Of a stretch of DNA of 64,000 nt, positions 32,541-41,403 are shown piece after piece. This DNA comes from DTU013 sp964512095 (lineage in GTDB: Bacteria > Bacillota > Clostridia > Acetivibrionales > DTU013): the NCBI GenBank assembly GCA_964512095.1, contig CAZEIH010000008.1:25133-89132 (forward strand), written 5' to 3'. Position numbers and translations under genes: made by a program. The notes under the pieces were generated by a model that did no database searches, was not told where the DNA came from, and saw only the letters and a program-made list of their open reading frames with translations. Every line of letters begins with the position of its first letter. The first letter of the stretch is position 1.

Positions 32541-34505
32541 TCATGCATTCGCATCAGGTTTGACTGCTATATATTTTGTATCTGCTTTCAAAGGTTTGAA
32601 GGGTTGGCCTCCACCTGTGAAAAACTTGCCAAAAAACTCAAGATATTGCAAACGGCATGAGTGGACATACGCACCCAATGCATTTATAGCAAAATTTATG
32701 GTATGGCCAACAAGCAATATAATCACCATAACAATAATCTTGATAACAATATGGAAATCAAACATTACACTCATTTGATTGACTATGGAAGCGATAATTC
32801 CTGTGGCAAGGCCCAGTGCAAGAAGCCTGGAATATGAAAGGATATCACTCATAAAGCCGATTACATTATAAAGACTGGAAAATCCACCTGTGATTTTGCC
32901 AAAAACGTGCTTACTGCCTCTGCCCTGTGTCAAGAGTAGCAGTATACCGCCTCCGGCCAGCATGTATTTCCCAATTTCCACCAAAGGAACAACTGCGTCC
33001 TTATCTACCTCAGGAGCATAAGGAAGTAAAAAGAATACGAAGCCCGTGTAAAAGATAATAACAAATCCAACATCAAACACCGCATCCAAGTACTTTTTAT
33101 CTCGTATGAGATTCGCCGCTTTCATGGCAAAACCAGCATACATATGTATTATTCCGAAAAGCAACGACCAACTGAGCATCAGCTCTGGCTGTTCAACCGG
33201 GTTGAGCCAGAATCCGTATTTTGTTAGTGATTCTATACCAAACCAGCTTCCAAACATAAATCCCCAAAATATTGTTGTAAATCCACTCAAAAATATAAGC
33301 TTCATGAACTTACGTGTACTGTCCTTCAGTTTAACACGCCAGAGTATTAAACCTGCAATCAGAACCATTATGATACCGTAGCCGCCATCGCCCAGCATCA
33401 ATCCAAAAAGAAGGGCAAAAAACGGTGTCATTACAATATTCGGATCCAACTCACGGCTACTGGGAAGACTATACATTACAGAAACAGGTTCGCCAGCTTC
33501 GGCAATACCATGGTTCTCAAGAAGTACCGGCGTTTCTTCATCCTCTGCGGGCTCTATTATCTCAACAGTAACAGTATATTTTGATTCAAGCTTCTTCTTT
33601 GCTTTTTCTGCAATCTTCGAGGGTACCCAGCCGTTTATTAGAAATGCCTTTTTTGTAACAAGTACCCTTCCGTTGGCCATATAGCGTTCCTGCTCCATCA
33701 AGAGCCAGTCGTACAATGTTTCAATGTCGTTTCTACTGCCTCCCTGGCTCTCCAATTCCTCGACAATACTTTCCCTTTTGGCTGAAAGCTCCTGGAGCCC
33801 TACTGCAAGCTTTTCGATATTTTCCAAAACTGTTCCTGTCAAGCCTGTGAATGAAGCTTTATTGAAACCACAGGTTTTCAGATAGGAAATGCAATCCTGC
33901 TCAGAGTCGCTATGGCATATGATGTAAACATAATGCTGATCCTTATCGGAGTTTAACACACTCATTTCGGAATAGGGTACCCTTTCTCCCAATTCCCATA
34001 TCACACGCCCCATATCGATGCCGACAACAGGTATAGTACCAGCTATAATTGCTGTGCTGTGTGTGCCGGTGGTTTCAAAGGCAAACGGATACCTGGTCCA
34101 GGGGATAAGTGATGAGTGGAGGTTTTCTATCTTGTTTTCCTTATTTTTGAGCTTTACAAGCTTTTCTTCACCTTCACTAATAATTCTGACCGATTCCCAT
34201 ATCTTGTCTTTTTCACTAATTGCCTCTTGGAATTCCGCATTAGTTAACTCACGGGGGCTATAAAACATACCCTTTTTAACAGGGCTAAATTTGTCTAGAC
34301 TTACAAGTACAGCACGAACCCTTGATATTTCGCTTTCTATATCGGACACTTTATCCTGTACATCAGGATTAATTGCTATTTCATCATATTCATTGGCATC
34401 TGCTTCGTTTACTTCAACAGCACCAATATCCATCAGGCTCTTTAATAAGGCCTCTCTTTGATCCTCCATCCCCAGGATGGTTATTTTACTCATTTTGACG
34501 ATCAC
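32541..34505 (-). CDS. ntpI: V-type ATPase membrane subunit I
   Basis: A 654-residue stator subunit: a cytoplasmic coiled-coil part (about residues 1-340) and a membrane part of about eight helices (FFALLFGLMLGDGGYGIIM onwards). The conserved C-terminal segment LSYSRLLALGLATGIIASIVNQM contains the arginine needed for ion exchange. A GTG start overlaps the TGA of the preceding gene (GTGA); an internal ATG at 34493 is an alternative. Confidence 0.95.
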   Translation of the reverse strand: MIVKMSKITILGMEDQREALLKSLMDIGAVEVNEADANEYDEIAINPDVQDKVSDIESEISRVRAVLVSLDKFSPVKKGMFYSPRELTNAEFQEAISEKDKIWESVRIISEGEEKLVKLKNKENKIENLHSSLIPWTRYPFAFETTGTHSTAIIAGTIPVVGIDMGRVIWELGERVPYSEMSVLNSDKDQHYVYIICHSDSEQDCISYLKTCGFNKASFTGLTGTVLENIEKLAVGLQELSAKRESIVEELESQGGSRNDIETLYDWLLMEQERYMANGRVLVTKKAFLINGWVPSKIAEKAKKKLESKYTVTVEIIEPAEDEETPVLLENHGIAEAGEPVSVMYSLPSSRELDPNIVMTPFFALLFGLMLGDGGYGIIMVLIAGLILWRVKLKDSTRKFMKLIFLSGFTTIFWGFMFGSWFGIESLTKYGFWLNPVEQPELMLSWSLLFGIIHMYAGFAMKAANLIRDKKYLDAVFDVGFVIIFYTGFVFFLLPYAPEVDKDAVVPLVEIGKYMLAGGGILLLLTQGRGSKHVFGKITGGFSSLYNVIGFMSDILSYSRLLALGLATGIIASIVNQMSVMFDFHIVIKIIVMVIILLVGHTINFAINALGAYVHSCRLQYLEFFGKFFTGGGQPFKPLKADTKYIAVKPDANA

Positions 34506-34816
34506 AGTTTCACAATCCTTCCAACTATGAAATCTACTGCATTATCAAGCTTTGCACTGGAATCCTCACGTATGTCATCACACTGAGCCTTTACCTGCAA
34601 ATTATTCTTGCTTATTTCTTGGTGTGCCTTTTCTTCAGAGTCCTTTAGCAAGCGTGCCGTTTCCTTCTCGGCCTTTTCCAGCGCTTTGGCCTTCATTTCC
34701 CAGGCATCCTTTTTAGACGAGGCAACAATGTCCCTGGCCTTTTGCATTGCCTGAGTCTCTATCTGTTCAGCCTGAGCTTCTACAGCCGCAATATCCTTAA
34801 GTATATCAACAGACAT
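34502..34816 (-). CDS. ntpH: V-type ATPase subunit H/G (peripheral stalk coiled coil)
   Basis: A 104-residue, almost wholly helical Lys/Glu/Ala-rich protein that pairs with E in the peripheral stalk. It is first gene of the operon, with GGGGGG before its ATG, and its stop overlaps the ntpI start. Sequence identity in this family is low; the assignment relies on length, coiled coil and position. Confidence 0.85.
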   Translation of the reverse strand: MSVDILKDIAAVEAQAEQIETQAMQKARDIVASSKKDAWEMKAKALEKAEKETARLLKDSEEKAHQEISKNNLQVKAQCDDIREDSSAKLDNAVDFIVGRIVKL

Positions 34817-34844
34817 CTTTCTACCCCCCTGTAATTCTCATACT

Positions 34845-34872
34845 ATTATACCACTGTTTTAAAGTATAACAA
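34845..34872 (-). promoter_or_regulatory. Probable sigma-A promoter of the V-ATPase operon
   Basis: On the minus strand TTGTTA (34867-34872), 16-base spacer and a perfect TATAAT (34845-34850), ending about 28 bases before the first start codon. Confidence 0.65.
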
Positions 34873-35139
34873 GATTCTTCGATATTATAACATTTGGGTT
34901 CAAGGAAACATTTCTTTCAAGGTTTGGTTTCCATCCCCTTAAAGTACAGGGGATTCCCGTTTATCTACTAAACTGTACTATTCGATAGAGAAATGAAAAA
35001 TCCTTCTCAACCTATGTCCATTTTTACACAAATATAAAACATAGTGCATAGATCTCCTGTTTACTTAGAAACACGAGCACGGATTGCCTGGACAAATCTC
35101 CTGTTTCGCTTTGACACACGGGTACGAATCACCTGTTTC

Positions 35140-35177
35140 AAAAAAAACCGAGTGCCCTCGCTTATGCGGGAACACTC
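35140..35177 (-). terminator. Intrinsic terminator after tRNA-Gly(TCC)
   Basis: On the minus strand GAGTGTTCCCGC pairs with GCGAGGGCACTC across a four-base loop and is followed by GG and a run of eight T. It ends the tRNA transcript. Confidence 0.85.
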
Positions 35178-35195
35178 AGCAGTATCTGCTGTTTG

Positions 35196-35269
35196 TGGAG
35201 CGGGTGATGGGAATCGAACCCACGCAATCAGCTTGGAAGGCTGATGTTCTACCATTGAACTACACCCGC
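35196..35269 (-). tRNA. tRNA-Gly (anticodon TCC)
   Basis: Acceptor stem GCGGGTG with CACCCGC, discriminator T and encoded CCA. D-loop TTCAATGGTAGA, anticodon loop CTTCCAA with anticodon TCC, and T-arm GTGGGTTCGATTCCCAT are all present. Confidence 0.95.
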
Positions 35270-35368
35270 ATACGCTAAGGCAGATACTCAATCATAAAAG
35301 GCATAACTGTCATCATACTGAACCACCTAATGTATATAATACACCAGATATACTTGTTTTACAAAGTG

Positions 35369-35443
35369 TGGAGCGGGATACGAGATTCGGACTCGCGACT
35401 TTCACCTTGGCAAGGTGACACTCTACCACTGAGTTAATCCCGC
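35369..35443 (-). tRNA. tRNA-Gly (anticodon GCC)
   Basis: Acceptor GCGGGAT with ATCCCGC, discriminator T and CCA. Anticodon loop TTGCCAA gives GCC, and the T-arm is CGAGTCCGAATCTCG. It is upstream of tRNA-Gly(TCC) on the same strand, probably co-transcribed. Confidence 0.94.
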
Positions 35444-35592
35444 AAGTATTTATTTAGCCGAATTTTTCAGGCAAAAGCAATTATACAGGACGCCCCAGAG
35501 CTTGTCAAGGGGCTACATTTTATCCTTCTCTACCGTAAACGACCCACCTAGATTGACAAAGTAAATGCGACCATATAGTGCGAGGCAGAAAC

Positions 35593-35635
35593 CAGGCTTT
35601 CATCTCCTCATTATAATGTGGAGGATTTCCGCCTG
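35593..35635. other. Nested hairpin between nfnB and the tRNA genes
   Basis: CAGGC and GCCTG enclose CTCCTC and GAGGA arms around a symmetrical interior loop and an AT-rich tip. No T run follows. Possibly a structured RNA or transcript end; function not known. Confidence 0.4.
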
Positions 35636-35664
35636 ATATTCTGAAAAAGGTAGAGCCTTGTAAA

Positions 35665-37056
35665 TCAGGCTTTACTCAGGTATTCGTCTATCGCCTTAGC
35701 CGCCTTCTTGCCTGCCCCCATTGCCAAAATAACTGTTGCTGCACCAGTAACAGCATCACCCCCGGCATATATACCTTCAAGGCTGGTGGCTCCCGTCTCT
35801 TCCTCAACTATTATGCCGCCCCATTTCTGCGTCTCAAGTCCCGGTGTAGTCGATTTGATCAGTGGGTTTGGCGATTGTCCTATAGCTATAACAACAGTTT
35901 CCACATCAAGTATATGCTCTGAACCCTTTTTAGCCACAGGTCTTCTTCTACCAGATGCATCCGGTTCTCCAAGCTCCATTTCAATGCATTCCATACCCCT
36001 TACCCATCCGTCATCAGTACCAATGACCTTTGTCGGGTTGGTCAGCAGCTTAAGTATTATACCCTCTTCCTTTGCATGATGCACTTCCTCAAGCCTTGCA
36101 GGCATCTCAGCCTCAGAGCGCCTGTAAACTATATACACATTTTTAGCCCCAAGCCGTTTTGCACATCTGGCGGCGTCCATGGCTACATTACCTCCGCCAA
36201 CTACAGCAACACTCTCCGTCACTCTAACAGGTGTATCGTATTCTGGAAACTTGTAAGCCTTCATCAGGTTTATCCTCGTCAGAAATTCGTTAGCTGAATA
36301 AACTCCATTCAGGTTCTCCCCAGGTATGCCCATAAAACTTGGCAGGCCTGCACCGCTACCTATGAAAGCTACCTGATATCCTTCCTGCTCCAGCTCCTCC
36401 AGTGACAATACCTTCCCGATGACCATATTGGTCATAATATCTACTCCCAGGTCCCGCACCGAATCAATTTCCTTTTGGACAAGGGCCTTTGGCAGCCTAA
36501 ATTCAGGTATGCCGTACATCAGCACTCCTCCCGGTACATGGAAGGCTTCAAATATAGTAACATCATAGCCTTTTTTAGCCAAATCTCCGGCACATGTCAA
36601 TCCGGCTGGGCCTGAACCTATCACAGCTACCTTTTTCCCGTTTTTCTCAACAGGATTTGCTAAATTCTCTCTATTGGCCATGTACCAGTCGGAAACAAAC
36701 CTCTCTAGTCTTCCTATACCAACTGACTCGCCCTTTTTTGCCCTAACGCACAATTCCTCACATTGTGATTCCTGTGGACAAACTCTTCCACAAATTGCGG
36801 GGAGACTGTTTGTTTCCCTTATCTTATTATATGCGCCCTCAAAATCGCCTTCCCCTACCAGCTTAATAAATTCTGGAATCTGGACGTTAACTGGGCATCC
36901 TGCAACACAAGGCTTATTTTTACAGTTCAGGCATCTTTGCGCTTCCTCAATAGCCATCTCATCACTGTAGCCAAGAGCCACCTCTTCAAAATTGCCACTT
37001 CTTATCTCTGGATCCTGTTGGGGCATATCAACTTTTTTCAATGACATATTAGGCAT
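35665..37056 (-). CDS. nfnB: NfnB-type NADPH oxidoreductase (GltD-like large subunit)
   Basis: A 463-residue flavoprotein resembling the glutamate synthase small subunit. An N-terminal ferredoxin-like region has CLNCKNKPCVAGCPV and CGRVCPQESQCEELC binding two [4Fe-4S] clusters. FAD is bound at GSGPAGLTCAG and NADPH near GGGNVAMDAARCA. Adjacent to the NfnA gene, it most likely forms the NADH-dependent ferredoxin:NADP oxidoreductase that couples NADPH, NADH and ferredoxin by flavin-based electron bifurcation. The ATG at 37056 follows GGAGG; it overlaps the end of nfnA by 8 bases. Confidence 0.9.
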   Translation of the reverse strand: MPNMSLKKVDMPQQDPEIRSGNFEEVALGYSDEMAIEEAQRCLNCKNKPCVAGCPVNVQIPEFIKLVGEGDFEGAYNKIRETNSLPAICGRVCPQESQCEELCVRAKKGESVGIGRLERFVSDWYMANRENLANPVEKNGKKVAVIGSGPAGLTCAGDLAKKGYDVTIFEAFHVPGGVLMYGIPEFRLPKALVQKEIDSVRDLGVDIMTNMVIGKVLSLEELEQEGYQVAFIGSGAGLPSFMGIPGENLNGVYSANEFLTRINLMKAYKFPEYDTPVRVTESVAVVGGGNVAMDAARCAKRLGAKNVYIVYRRSEAEMPARLEEVHHAKEEGIILKLLTNPTKVIGTDDGWVRGMECIEMELGEPDASGRRRPVAKKGSEHILDVETVVIAIGQSPNPLIKSTTPGLETQKWGGIIVEEETGATSLEGIYAGGDAVTGAATVILAMGAGKKAAKAIDEYLSKA

Positions 37057-37894
37057 TATAAACACCTCCAATCCTGCATTTGTGCTCCTCATCAGATTTC
37101 TTTTCCTGACCTTTGTACATGGCCTGTCTTCTCATCGCCTCATCGAAGTCTACCTCATGCCCGTCAAAATCAGGTCCATCAACACATGCGAATTTTGTCT
37201 TTCCGCCAACTGTCACACGACAACCTCCACACATTCCTGTACCGTCTATCATTACAGGATTCATACTAACTATGGTCTTTATACCATATGGTTTTGTAAG
37301 AAGTGAAACCATTTTCATCATTATCAACGGCCCAATGGCAATGACCATATCATATTCATTTCCTTCCTCCAGAAGCTTCTTTAGCACATCAGTTACAAAG
37401 CCTTTATTTCCATTAGAACCATCATCTGTGGTAACAAACAGCCTGGAACTAGCCTTTTTGAGCTCATTCTCCAGCATAATAAAGCTATCATTTCTGAAGC
37501 CTGTTATTACATCAACCTCAGCTCCAAGACTATGCAGTTTCTTTGCCTGGGGGTATGCTATAGCAGTACCCAGTCCGCCACCGATTACAGCCGCTCTCTT
37601 TACACCCTCCAAATGGCTTGCCGTGCCAAGTGGGCCTGCAAAATCCAGCAATTGGTCGTCTTTTTCCAGAGTTCCAAGAAGCTTGGTGGTCTTACCAACC
37701 TCCTGAAATATGATTGTCACCGTACCCCTGTCTTTGTCATAATCAGCAATAGTCAAAGGGATCCTTTCCCCCTCTTCATTTATCCTGAGCATGATGAACT
37801 GTCCCGGTTCGGCCTTTCTTGCAATGTATGGTGCTTCAATCTCCAGCAACTTAACTGAAGGATTGAGTACTTCCTTTCTAACTACCGTAAACAT
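37049..37894 (-). CDS. nfnA: NfnA-type FAD/NAD and [2Fe-2S] subunit
   Basis: A 281-residue protein of the dihydroorotate-dehydrogenase electron-transfer type (SudB/NfnA). FAD domain RKAEPGQFIMLRI, NAD-binding VIGGGLGTAIAYPQAK, and a C-terminal [2Fe-2S] site MCGGCRVTVGGKTKFAC are visible. The end KCRIGGVYNA overlaps the nfnB start. It supplies the NADH-facing part of the bifurcating complex in anaerobic energy metabolism. Without both subunits and a biochemical test the direction in vivo is not fixed. Confidence 0.9.
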   Translation of the reverse strand: MFTVVRKEVLNPSVKLLEIEAPYIARKAEPGQFIMLRINEEGERIPLTIADYDKDRGTVTIIFQEVGKTTKLLGTLEKDDQLLDFAGPLGTASHLEGVKRAAVIGGGLGTAIAYPQAKKLHSLGAEVDVITGFRNDSFIMLENELKKASSRLFVTTDDGSNGNKGFVTDVLKKLLEEGNEYDMVIAIGPLIMMKMVSLLTKPYGIKTIVSMNPVMIDGTGMCGGCRVTVGGKTKFACVDGPDFDGHEVDFDEAMRRQAMYKGQEKKSDEEHKCRIGGVYNA

Positions 37895-38064
37895 ATATAA
37901 CCTCCATTGCTTTCACAATATTTATTACAGACGCTTTTATGCGTGTGATAACCTTTATACCATCCATCTAAATATATTTACTGTTTCACCTAAACATTTT
38001 AAACTACAATGATGCAAACTGCAACAAAATGCCATATTCTTCCAATATTGCCTAACTTATCGCT

Positions 38065-38169
38065 CAGTCAATTGCCTCACTCAAGAAGTCAGGTGTAAAG
38101 TGAACTCAACCTAGTCTTCATTCATATCCAAACTATAGAGGACAGCATCTTCTGCAAACTTAGATAAAT
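38065..38169 (+). repeat. Dispersed intergenic repeat, copy C
   Basis: Starts CAGTCAATTGCCTCACTCAA and continues AGTCAGGTGTAAAGTGAACT, aligning with copy A. It lacks the CCAAGGAAGTTAATTAATTCG segment and resumes at TCTTCATTCAT, ending TATAGAGGACAGCATCTTCT and TAGATAAATC. Confidence 0.75.
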
Positions 38170-38303
38170 CTCAGGGTTTGTCTAATTCGCCATAAGATTG
38201 CCGAGGATTCTCTATTAGATAAACATTTGCCAAGGTCATTTCTAACACTACTTTATCACACTCCGATAATATTAAATTGTACTTGATGGTAGATTAATTG
38301 TAC

Positions 38304-38331
38304 TTGACTTCATTTTATATGGTGTTATAAT
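38304..38331 (+). promoter_or_regulatory. Sigma-A promoter of metF
   Basis: TTGACT (38304-38309), 16-base spacer, TATAAT (38326-38331), ending 27 bases before the metF start codon. Near-consensus. Confidence 0.75.
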
Positions 38332-38358
38332 GTATTTAATATCCATTGGAGGTGTGTT

Positions 38359-39228
38359 GTGAAAATAATAGATATGTTCAAAAAGAAAAAGCCCCTAATA
38401 GCTTTTGAAATATTCCCCCCTAGACCGGATGTACCTATAGACACCATATATAAGCATCTGGATCAGTTTGAAGCGTTAAAGCCGGATTATATCAGCGTGA
38501 CCTACGGAGCAGGCGGGAGCAAAAAAGGTCGTACACTGGAGATAGCAGCAAGAATCAAAAAAATGCACCACATAGAAAGCATGGCTCATTTCACATGCGT
38601 CGGCCACTCTAAGGCGGAAATAAGTGATATGCTATCTAGAATGCATGATTCCGGTTTGGAGAACATACTCGCTTTAAGAGGCGATTTGCCATCAGATCAG
38701 ACTGTTTTTGATTACAGCAAAAGTGTGTACCGTTATGCGTACGAACTGGTTGAGCATGTGCGTTCTGTTAACAATTTCTGTATTGCCGCTGCCGCATATG
38801 TGGAAGGACATGTAGACTCCAAAAGATTAAGTGAGGATCTGAAGCATTTAAAGGAAAAGGTTGATAAGGGTGTAGATTTACTTATAACTCAATTGTTTTT
38901 CGACAACCGACTTTTTTTTGACTTCCTCGAAAAAACACAGGCTATTGGTATAGAATGTCCCATTACTGCAGGGATTATGCCAATTTTCAAGGCTGATCAG
39001 ATAAAATCCATAACTGCTAAAAGCGGATGTTCCATTCCGGCAAAGCTTGTACTGATGATGGACAAATATCAGGATAGCCCTGAGGATATGAGGAAAGCAG
39101 GCGTCGAATATGCTTCGCAGCAGATTCGGGAGCTGGTTGACCATGGTGTAGACGGTATCCACCTGTACACCATGAACCGCCCCAAATCCACCGCAGAAAT
39201 TCTAAAGGGGACGTTTCTTGACCAATAA
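38359..39228 (+). CDS. metF: Methylenetetrahydrofolate reductase (MetF)
   Basis: Reduces 5,10-methylene-tetrahydrofolate to 5-methyl-tetrahydrofolate, used for methionine synthesis or, in acetogens, the methyl branch of CO2 fixation. A 289-residue TIM-barrel protein with FEIFPPR at the start, SVTYGAGGS, MAHFTCVGHS and NILALRGD. GTG start at 38359 follows TGGAGGTG. It is an isolated plus-strand gene convergent with the spoIVFB-like gene. No metV or acs genes lie nearby. Confidence 0.93.
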   Translation: MKIIDMFKKKKPLIAFEIFPPRPDVPIDTIYKHLDQFEALKPDYISVTYGAGGSKKGRTLEIAARIKKMHHIESMAHFTCVGHSKAEISDMLSRMHDSGLENILALRGDLPSDQTVFDYSKSVYRYAYELVEHVRSVNNFCIAAAAYVEGHVDSKRLSEDLKHLKEKVDKGVDLLITQLFFDNRLFFDFLEKTQAIGIECPITAGIMPIFKADQIKSITAKSGCSIPAKLVLMMDKYQDSPEDMRKAGVEYASQQIRELVDHGVDGIHLYTMNRPKSTAEILKGTFLDQ

Positions 39229-39257
39229 GGAATACCCCCTTGTAAAGAAGCGTCCCC
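39206..39257 (+). terminator. Hairpin spanning the metF end
   Basis: GGGGACGTTTCTT near the metF stop pairs imperfectly with AAGAAGCGTCCCC about 20 bases further on. It resembles a terminator stem and shares the GGGGACGCTTC word with the tandem repeats at 63.5 kb. Confidence 0.45.
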
Positions 39258-39264
39258 TTACCTA

Positions 39265-39328
39265 TCACGACGTTTCCCTTTCACGACGTTTCCCTTTCAC
39301 GACGTTTCCCTTTCACGACGTTTCTTTT
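39265..39328. repeat. 16-bp tandem repeat at the 3' end of spoIVFB
   Basis: Four consecutive units of TCACGACGTTTCCCTT, the first three identical and the fourth diverging at its end. The fourth unit contains the stop codon of the M50 peptidase gene on the minus strand. No spacers, so not CRISPR. Confidence 0.85.
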
Positions 39329-40200
39329 TGCCGTAAGTCTGCAAGCTGACCGAATGTCAAATCATTGCTACCCTCCCCAAGGGCACCAATGATATCATTC
39401 TCAGTATAGGATCCTATCACATGCAAATCATCATCCAGAACATGAATGATGTGAAACCTATCAAAATCCATGTTTTTCAATGCCTCAGCCAGCAATGTAT
39501 CTTTCATAGCCACAAGGTCTCGCGCCGGATAAATCCCCCTCTTTATCAGCCTTGAACGCCTGTAAATTATCTCCCTTATACTCATCATCCCACTCTCCAA
39601 TCTTCCTGCATTTAAAGCAATAATTATGTATATCCCTATTATGATTAGACTTACATTAAAGAAGGTAATACAAAGCTGATATACTCCTGCCAGTATTATT
39701 AAAGAAGCAAAAAGTAAAGCGAGCCTCCTAACGATCTTGCCTGCAGCGTTTGTACCCATGCCCTCAGACAACAGCACAAACACTATTCGTCCTCCATCAA
39801 GAGGCAATACCGGCAACAAATTAAACATCCCCATAAAAAGGTTAGTCACAGACAGTAAAATAATATACTCATGGTCGCTTAGTAGTATGTGCTCAAGAGT
39901 CATTGCTACCAAAAATACTAACAGGTTCAAAGCTGGCCCTGCAAAGTATATAAAAAGCTGTTTCCTCCAGTTGCAGTCTCTGACTCGTATAGCAGCTGAA
40001 AATCCTAGCATTGATACGCTGAATACATCCGTCTTAATTCCCCATATTGCTGCAGCCGCTATATGACTTATTTCATGGAGTAGCATGGAAATGAAAACTA
40101 CAGTATACTCTATGAAAAGGCCTGCAACAAGCGCTAGTACTGGCATTATTAGTACTGATGCCCTTATTCTGATTTCTTTTTCTCCAAAAATAAGCTTCAC
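39313..40200 (-). CDS. spoIVFB: M50 site-2 metalloprotease, SpoIVFB-like
   Basis: A 295-residue intramembrane protease. In sporulating bacteria SpoIVFB cuts pro-sigma-K in the mother cell. Zinc ligands are HEISH (His42, Glu43, His46) and Asp135 in NLLPVLPLDGG. About six membrane helices and a C-terminal CBS-like region (LVAMKDTLLAEALKNMDFDRF and later DDDLHVIGSYTENDI) are visible. Its GTG start overlaps the stop of the M23-like gene (GTGA), matching spoIVFA-spoIVFB coupling. Confidence 0.9.
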   Translation of the reverse strand: MKLIFGEKEIRIRASVLIMPVLALVAGLFIEYTVVFISMLLHEISHIAAAAIWGIKTDVFSVSMLGFSAAIRVRDCNWRKQLFIYFAGPALNLLVFLVAMTLEHILLSDHEYIILLSVTNLFMGMFNLLPVLPLDGGRIVFVLLSEGMGTNAAGKIVRRLALLFASLIILAGVYQLCITFFNVSLIIIGIYIIIALNAGRLESGMMSIREIIYRRSRLIKRGIYPARDLVAMKDTLLAEALKNMDFDRFHIIHVLDDDLHVIGSYTENDIIGALGEGSNDLTFGQLADLRQKETS

Positions 40201-41174
40201 CCGGCAGTTACTATTAAGTAGTCAATCGGATCAACAGGAACACCCTGGTGCCAAATCTCAAAATGCAGATGGCTCCCGCCTGTCATACTGTCCTCCCCAA
40301 CCATCGCAATTTTTTCTCCTCTTTTAACAGAATCATTTATCACAACAGCTATGCTAGAGCAATTTGCATAAACTGTAGCTAATTCATTGTCGTGCCTCAG
40401 CATAACATAGTTTCCATAATCTGGTGCAGACCCAAATTCAGTTACTATACCGTCCAGTACAGCCTTTACATCACCGGTCTCATCAACAGATATATCAATT
40501 CCTTTATGTAACCTGACAATACCAGCAGGACCTGATATCTCACCAAAGGGAGTAGTAAATATTCCATTAATTGGACTAATCATTCCATAATTAACCTCCC
40601 CACTACTAGCTGCCAGCACAGAGGTTTTGGGGTTTAACTCCGGCACCTGATGCTCTAGAATCTCTGTCTCTGGCTTCTGATGCTCTCCCGCCTGTGACTC
40701 AGACATATGCGCATCCTCAGGCATATGTGGGTCCTCTGACATATGTGGGTCCTCTGACATATGTGCATCCTCGGAAATATGTGCATCCTTAGACAAGAAA
40801 GAAGAATTTTTAGAATCCTCAGAACTATTAGTCCTCTGTTCAGTATAGGCATCTGTAAGCCTTTCCAAATCCCTTGCCCCTTCCGAGCTGGGCACAATAC
40901 TTTTCTTTATATCTAGGAACATGGTTTGAGCATATCCATGTATACTTTTCAATTCAACATTATGGTTCAAAACATATCTCATCTGGGCAGTGATAGCATT
41001 GGTTGCAGAAATGTTAATACTTTTAGCAATAATAATAATAAAAAGCAACAAAATACTCACCAACGACTGAAAGGCAAAAAGTCTTCGGAGACCTCCAGGC
41101 TGGGACGGTGTTTTCCTTTTGCGAAGAGAACTGTGTCGTGTTGTGTATCTCCTGCCTGTCGCGTATCTACCCAT
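40197..41174 (-). CDS. spoIVFA: SpoIVFA-like membrane-anchored M23 peptidase-domain protein
   Basis: A 325-residue protein with a basic N terminus, one membrane helix (about 36-50), a coiled extracellular or intermembrane stretch and a C-terminal LytM/M23 domain. The zinc ligands look complete: His223 and Asp227 in LHKGIDIS, plus His302 and His304 in SHLHFE. In the middle, residues 129-158 are an imperfect six-residue repeat with consensus EDAHMS. Position before SpoIVFB matches spoIVFA, the regulator that holds SpoIVFB; the intact LytM site is unusual for that role. Confidence 0.85.
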   Translation of the reverse strand: MGRYATGRRYTTRHSSLRKRKTPSQPGGLRRLFAFQSLVSILLLFIIIIAKSINISATNAITAQMRYVLNHNVELKSIHGYAQTMFLDIKKSIVPSSEGARDLERLTDAYTEQRTNSSEDSKNSSFLSKDAHISEDAHMSEDPHMSEDPHMPEDAHMSESQAGEHQKPETEILEHQVPELNPKTSVLAASSGEVNYGMISPINGIFTTPFGEISGPAGIVRLHKGIDISVDETGDVKAVLDGIVTEFGSAPDYGNYVMLRHDNELATVYANCSSIAVVINDSVKRGEKIAMVGEDSMTGGSHLHFEIWHQGVPVDPIDYLIVTAG

Positions 41175-41303
41175 TTCGTCTCATCTCCAGTACAGTAATA
41201 TTTTTTACCCTAGCTAAATTATATTAGTATTGCCCCGCATTTATGTATACACAATAGCTCATAGCACACCTGTGAGCACACTCTGGCTTCGCCTGAGGCA
41301 TAA

Positions 41304-41328
41304 CAAAAAAGCAGAGCATAGCTCTGCT
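41304..41328 (-). terminator. Intrinsic terminator after the min operon
   Basis: On the minus strand GCAGAGC, loop TAT, GCTCTGC, then a T run of seven. It lies between the mgsA-like gene and the spoIVFA-like gene and probably separates the two transcripts. Confidence 0.85.
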
Positions 41329-41403
41329 TAAATTGTTCCTGTATACTGTTTTCATGTCCTAATCGCTATAGCTCTTCAAAATGGATGTGTGGCTAGGGCC
41401 TCT

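Larger units (their letters stand above)
34817..35195. other. Intergenic region between V-ATPase operon and tRNA-Gly
   Basis: Contains the operon promoter, the tRNA terminator and two or three imperfect copies of about 45 bases sharing CTCCTGTTT and ACACG words (35050-35140). No protein gene is supported; apparent frames over this region are formed by the repeats and the tRNA. Confidence 0.6.
37895..38358. other. Intergenic region with repeat copy C and the metF promoter
   Basis: About 460 bases between divergent nfnA and metF. It contains repeat copy C (38065-38169), a short direct repeat ATTGTACTTGA at two sites near 38275 and 38298, and the metF promoter. No gene is supported. Confidence 0.6.

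Noticed and set aside
35044..35291. Short frames on both strands over the tRNA-Gly(TCC) gene
   Set aside because: They run through the tRNA and its terminator and are accidental.
40655..40897. Minus-strand frame in the middle of the spoIVFA-like gene
   Set aside because: It is an alternate-frame reading of the 18-bp repeat region of that gene.
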